DNA of 6,292 nt from Candidatus Krumholzibacteriia bacterium (GTDB lineage Bacteria > Krumholzibacteriota > Krumholzibacteria > WVZY01 > JAKEHA01): assembly GCA_029863355.1 (NCBI GenBank), contig JAOTVO010000160.1:1-6292 (forward strand). The letters run 5' to 3'. Shown piece after piece: positions 6,158 to 6,292 of this stretch (position 1 is the first letter of the stretch; every line of letters begins with the position of its first letter). Below the pieces are notes generated by a model. That model made no database searches. It saw only the letters and a list, made by a program, of their open reading frames with translations, and was not told the origin of the DNA. The translations under genes and the position numbers were made by a program.

Positions 6158-6292
6158 TCAGTCGATCTGCTTGCGGACGAACGTGGGCACGCGGAAACGA
6201 TCCGTGTTGAACGTGCGAATGGACCCGTTGTCCGTCTCGACCGTCTCCTCCGCGCGGCGCTCGTCTACCTCTGCCGGCCCCTCAATGGAGAA
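6158..6292 (-). CDS. ftsZ: Cell division protein FtsZ, C-terminal 44 residues (5' end outside window)
   Basis: The minus-strand frame is open from the window edge to TGA 6160-6158 and encodes 44 residues. The last twelve to fourteen (DRFRVPTFVRKQID) match the conserved FtsZ C-terminal peptide D-x-x-x-I/V-P-x-F-L/V-R-x-Q. This peptide binds FtsA, ZipA and other division partners. Upstream of it is an acidic, low-complexity stretch (ERRAEETVETDNGSIRTFNT), as expected for the disordered FtsZ linker. The GTPase domain lies outside the window, so the call rests on the tail alone, though this signature is very specific. The TPR gene starts 16 bases downstream on the same strand, which suggests an operon. 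Confidence 0.85.
   Translation of the reverse strand, partial: FSIEGPAEVDERRAEETVETDNGSIRTFNTDRFRVPTFVRKQID

Noticed and set aside
4645..6210. Two long plus-strand open frames (4645-5430 and 5449-6210) opposite the TPR gene
   Set aside because: They mirror the TPR repeats in antisense; their translations have Arg/Val/Leu-rich, non-family composition.
1..6292. CRISPR array, tRNA, rRNA, insertion sequence or phage genes
   Set aside because: No regularly spaced repeats outside the in-frame coding repeats, no tRNA-like or rRNA-like sequence, and no transposase or phage domain were seen.

Overview
The window is GC-rich (roughly two thirds by eye), with tightly packed genes and strongly GC-biased third codon positions. 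The gene families point to a Deltaproteobacteria or Myxococcota-like bacterium: an MJ0042-type zinc-ribbon protein with an Ala/Pro/Lys linker, a receiver-like/RsbW-type ATPase fusion, and a TPR protein directly behind ftsZ. This assignment is an inference from gene content; no rRNA or other phylogenetic marker is present to settle it.

Layout from left to right. (1) 1-309, plus strand: the 3' end of an unrecognised gene. It converges on the next gene with 13 bases between the stops. (2) 323-1225, minus: a 300-residue protein with a degenerate receiver-like N-terminal half and an RsbW-type HATPase C-terminal half. (3) 1206-1829, minus: a zinc-ribbon protein whose 3' end overlaps the ATPase gene by 20 bases, so the pair is probably translationally coupled. 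(4) 1987-4092, minus: recG, the branched-DNA helicase; the frame stays open to 4224, but a GTG at 4092 has the better ribosome binding site. (5) 4093-4479: the only long stretch without a protein gene. On the plus strand it holds what looks like a complete, undescribed small RNA gene: TTGACA-16-TAGACT, then about 119 bases that fold end to end into one long hairpin, then a T tract. (6) 4480-6141, minus: a 553-residue TPR protein starting with GTG. (7) 6158-6292, minus: the last 44 codons of ftsZ, recognised by its C-terminal peptide, 16 bases upstream of the TPR gene.

Most genes therefore read leftwards: ftsZ-TPR as one likely operon, then recG, then the zinc-ribbon and ATPase pair. The putative sRNA reads rightwards, diverging from recG and converging on the TPR stop codon, where the two transcripts probably meet or overlap. 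The first gene also reads rightwards.

The sRNA candidate is the most interesting item. Next are the coupled zinc-ribbon/pseudo-receiver-ATPase pair, which looks like a signalling module without its sigma factor or antagonist in view, and the ftsZ-linked TPR protein.
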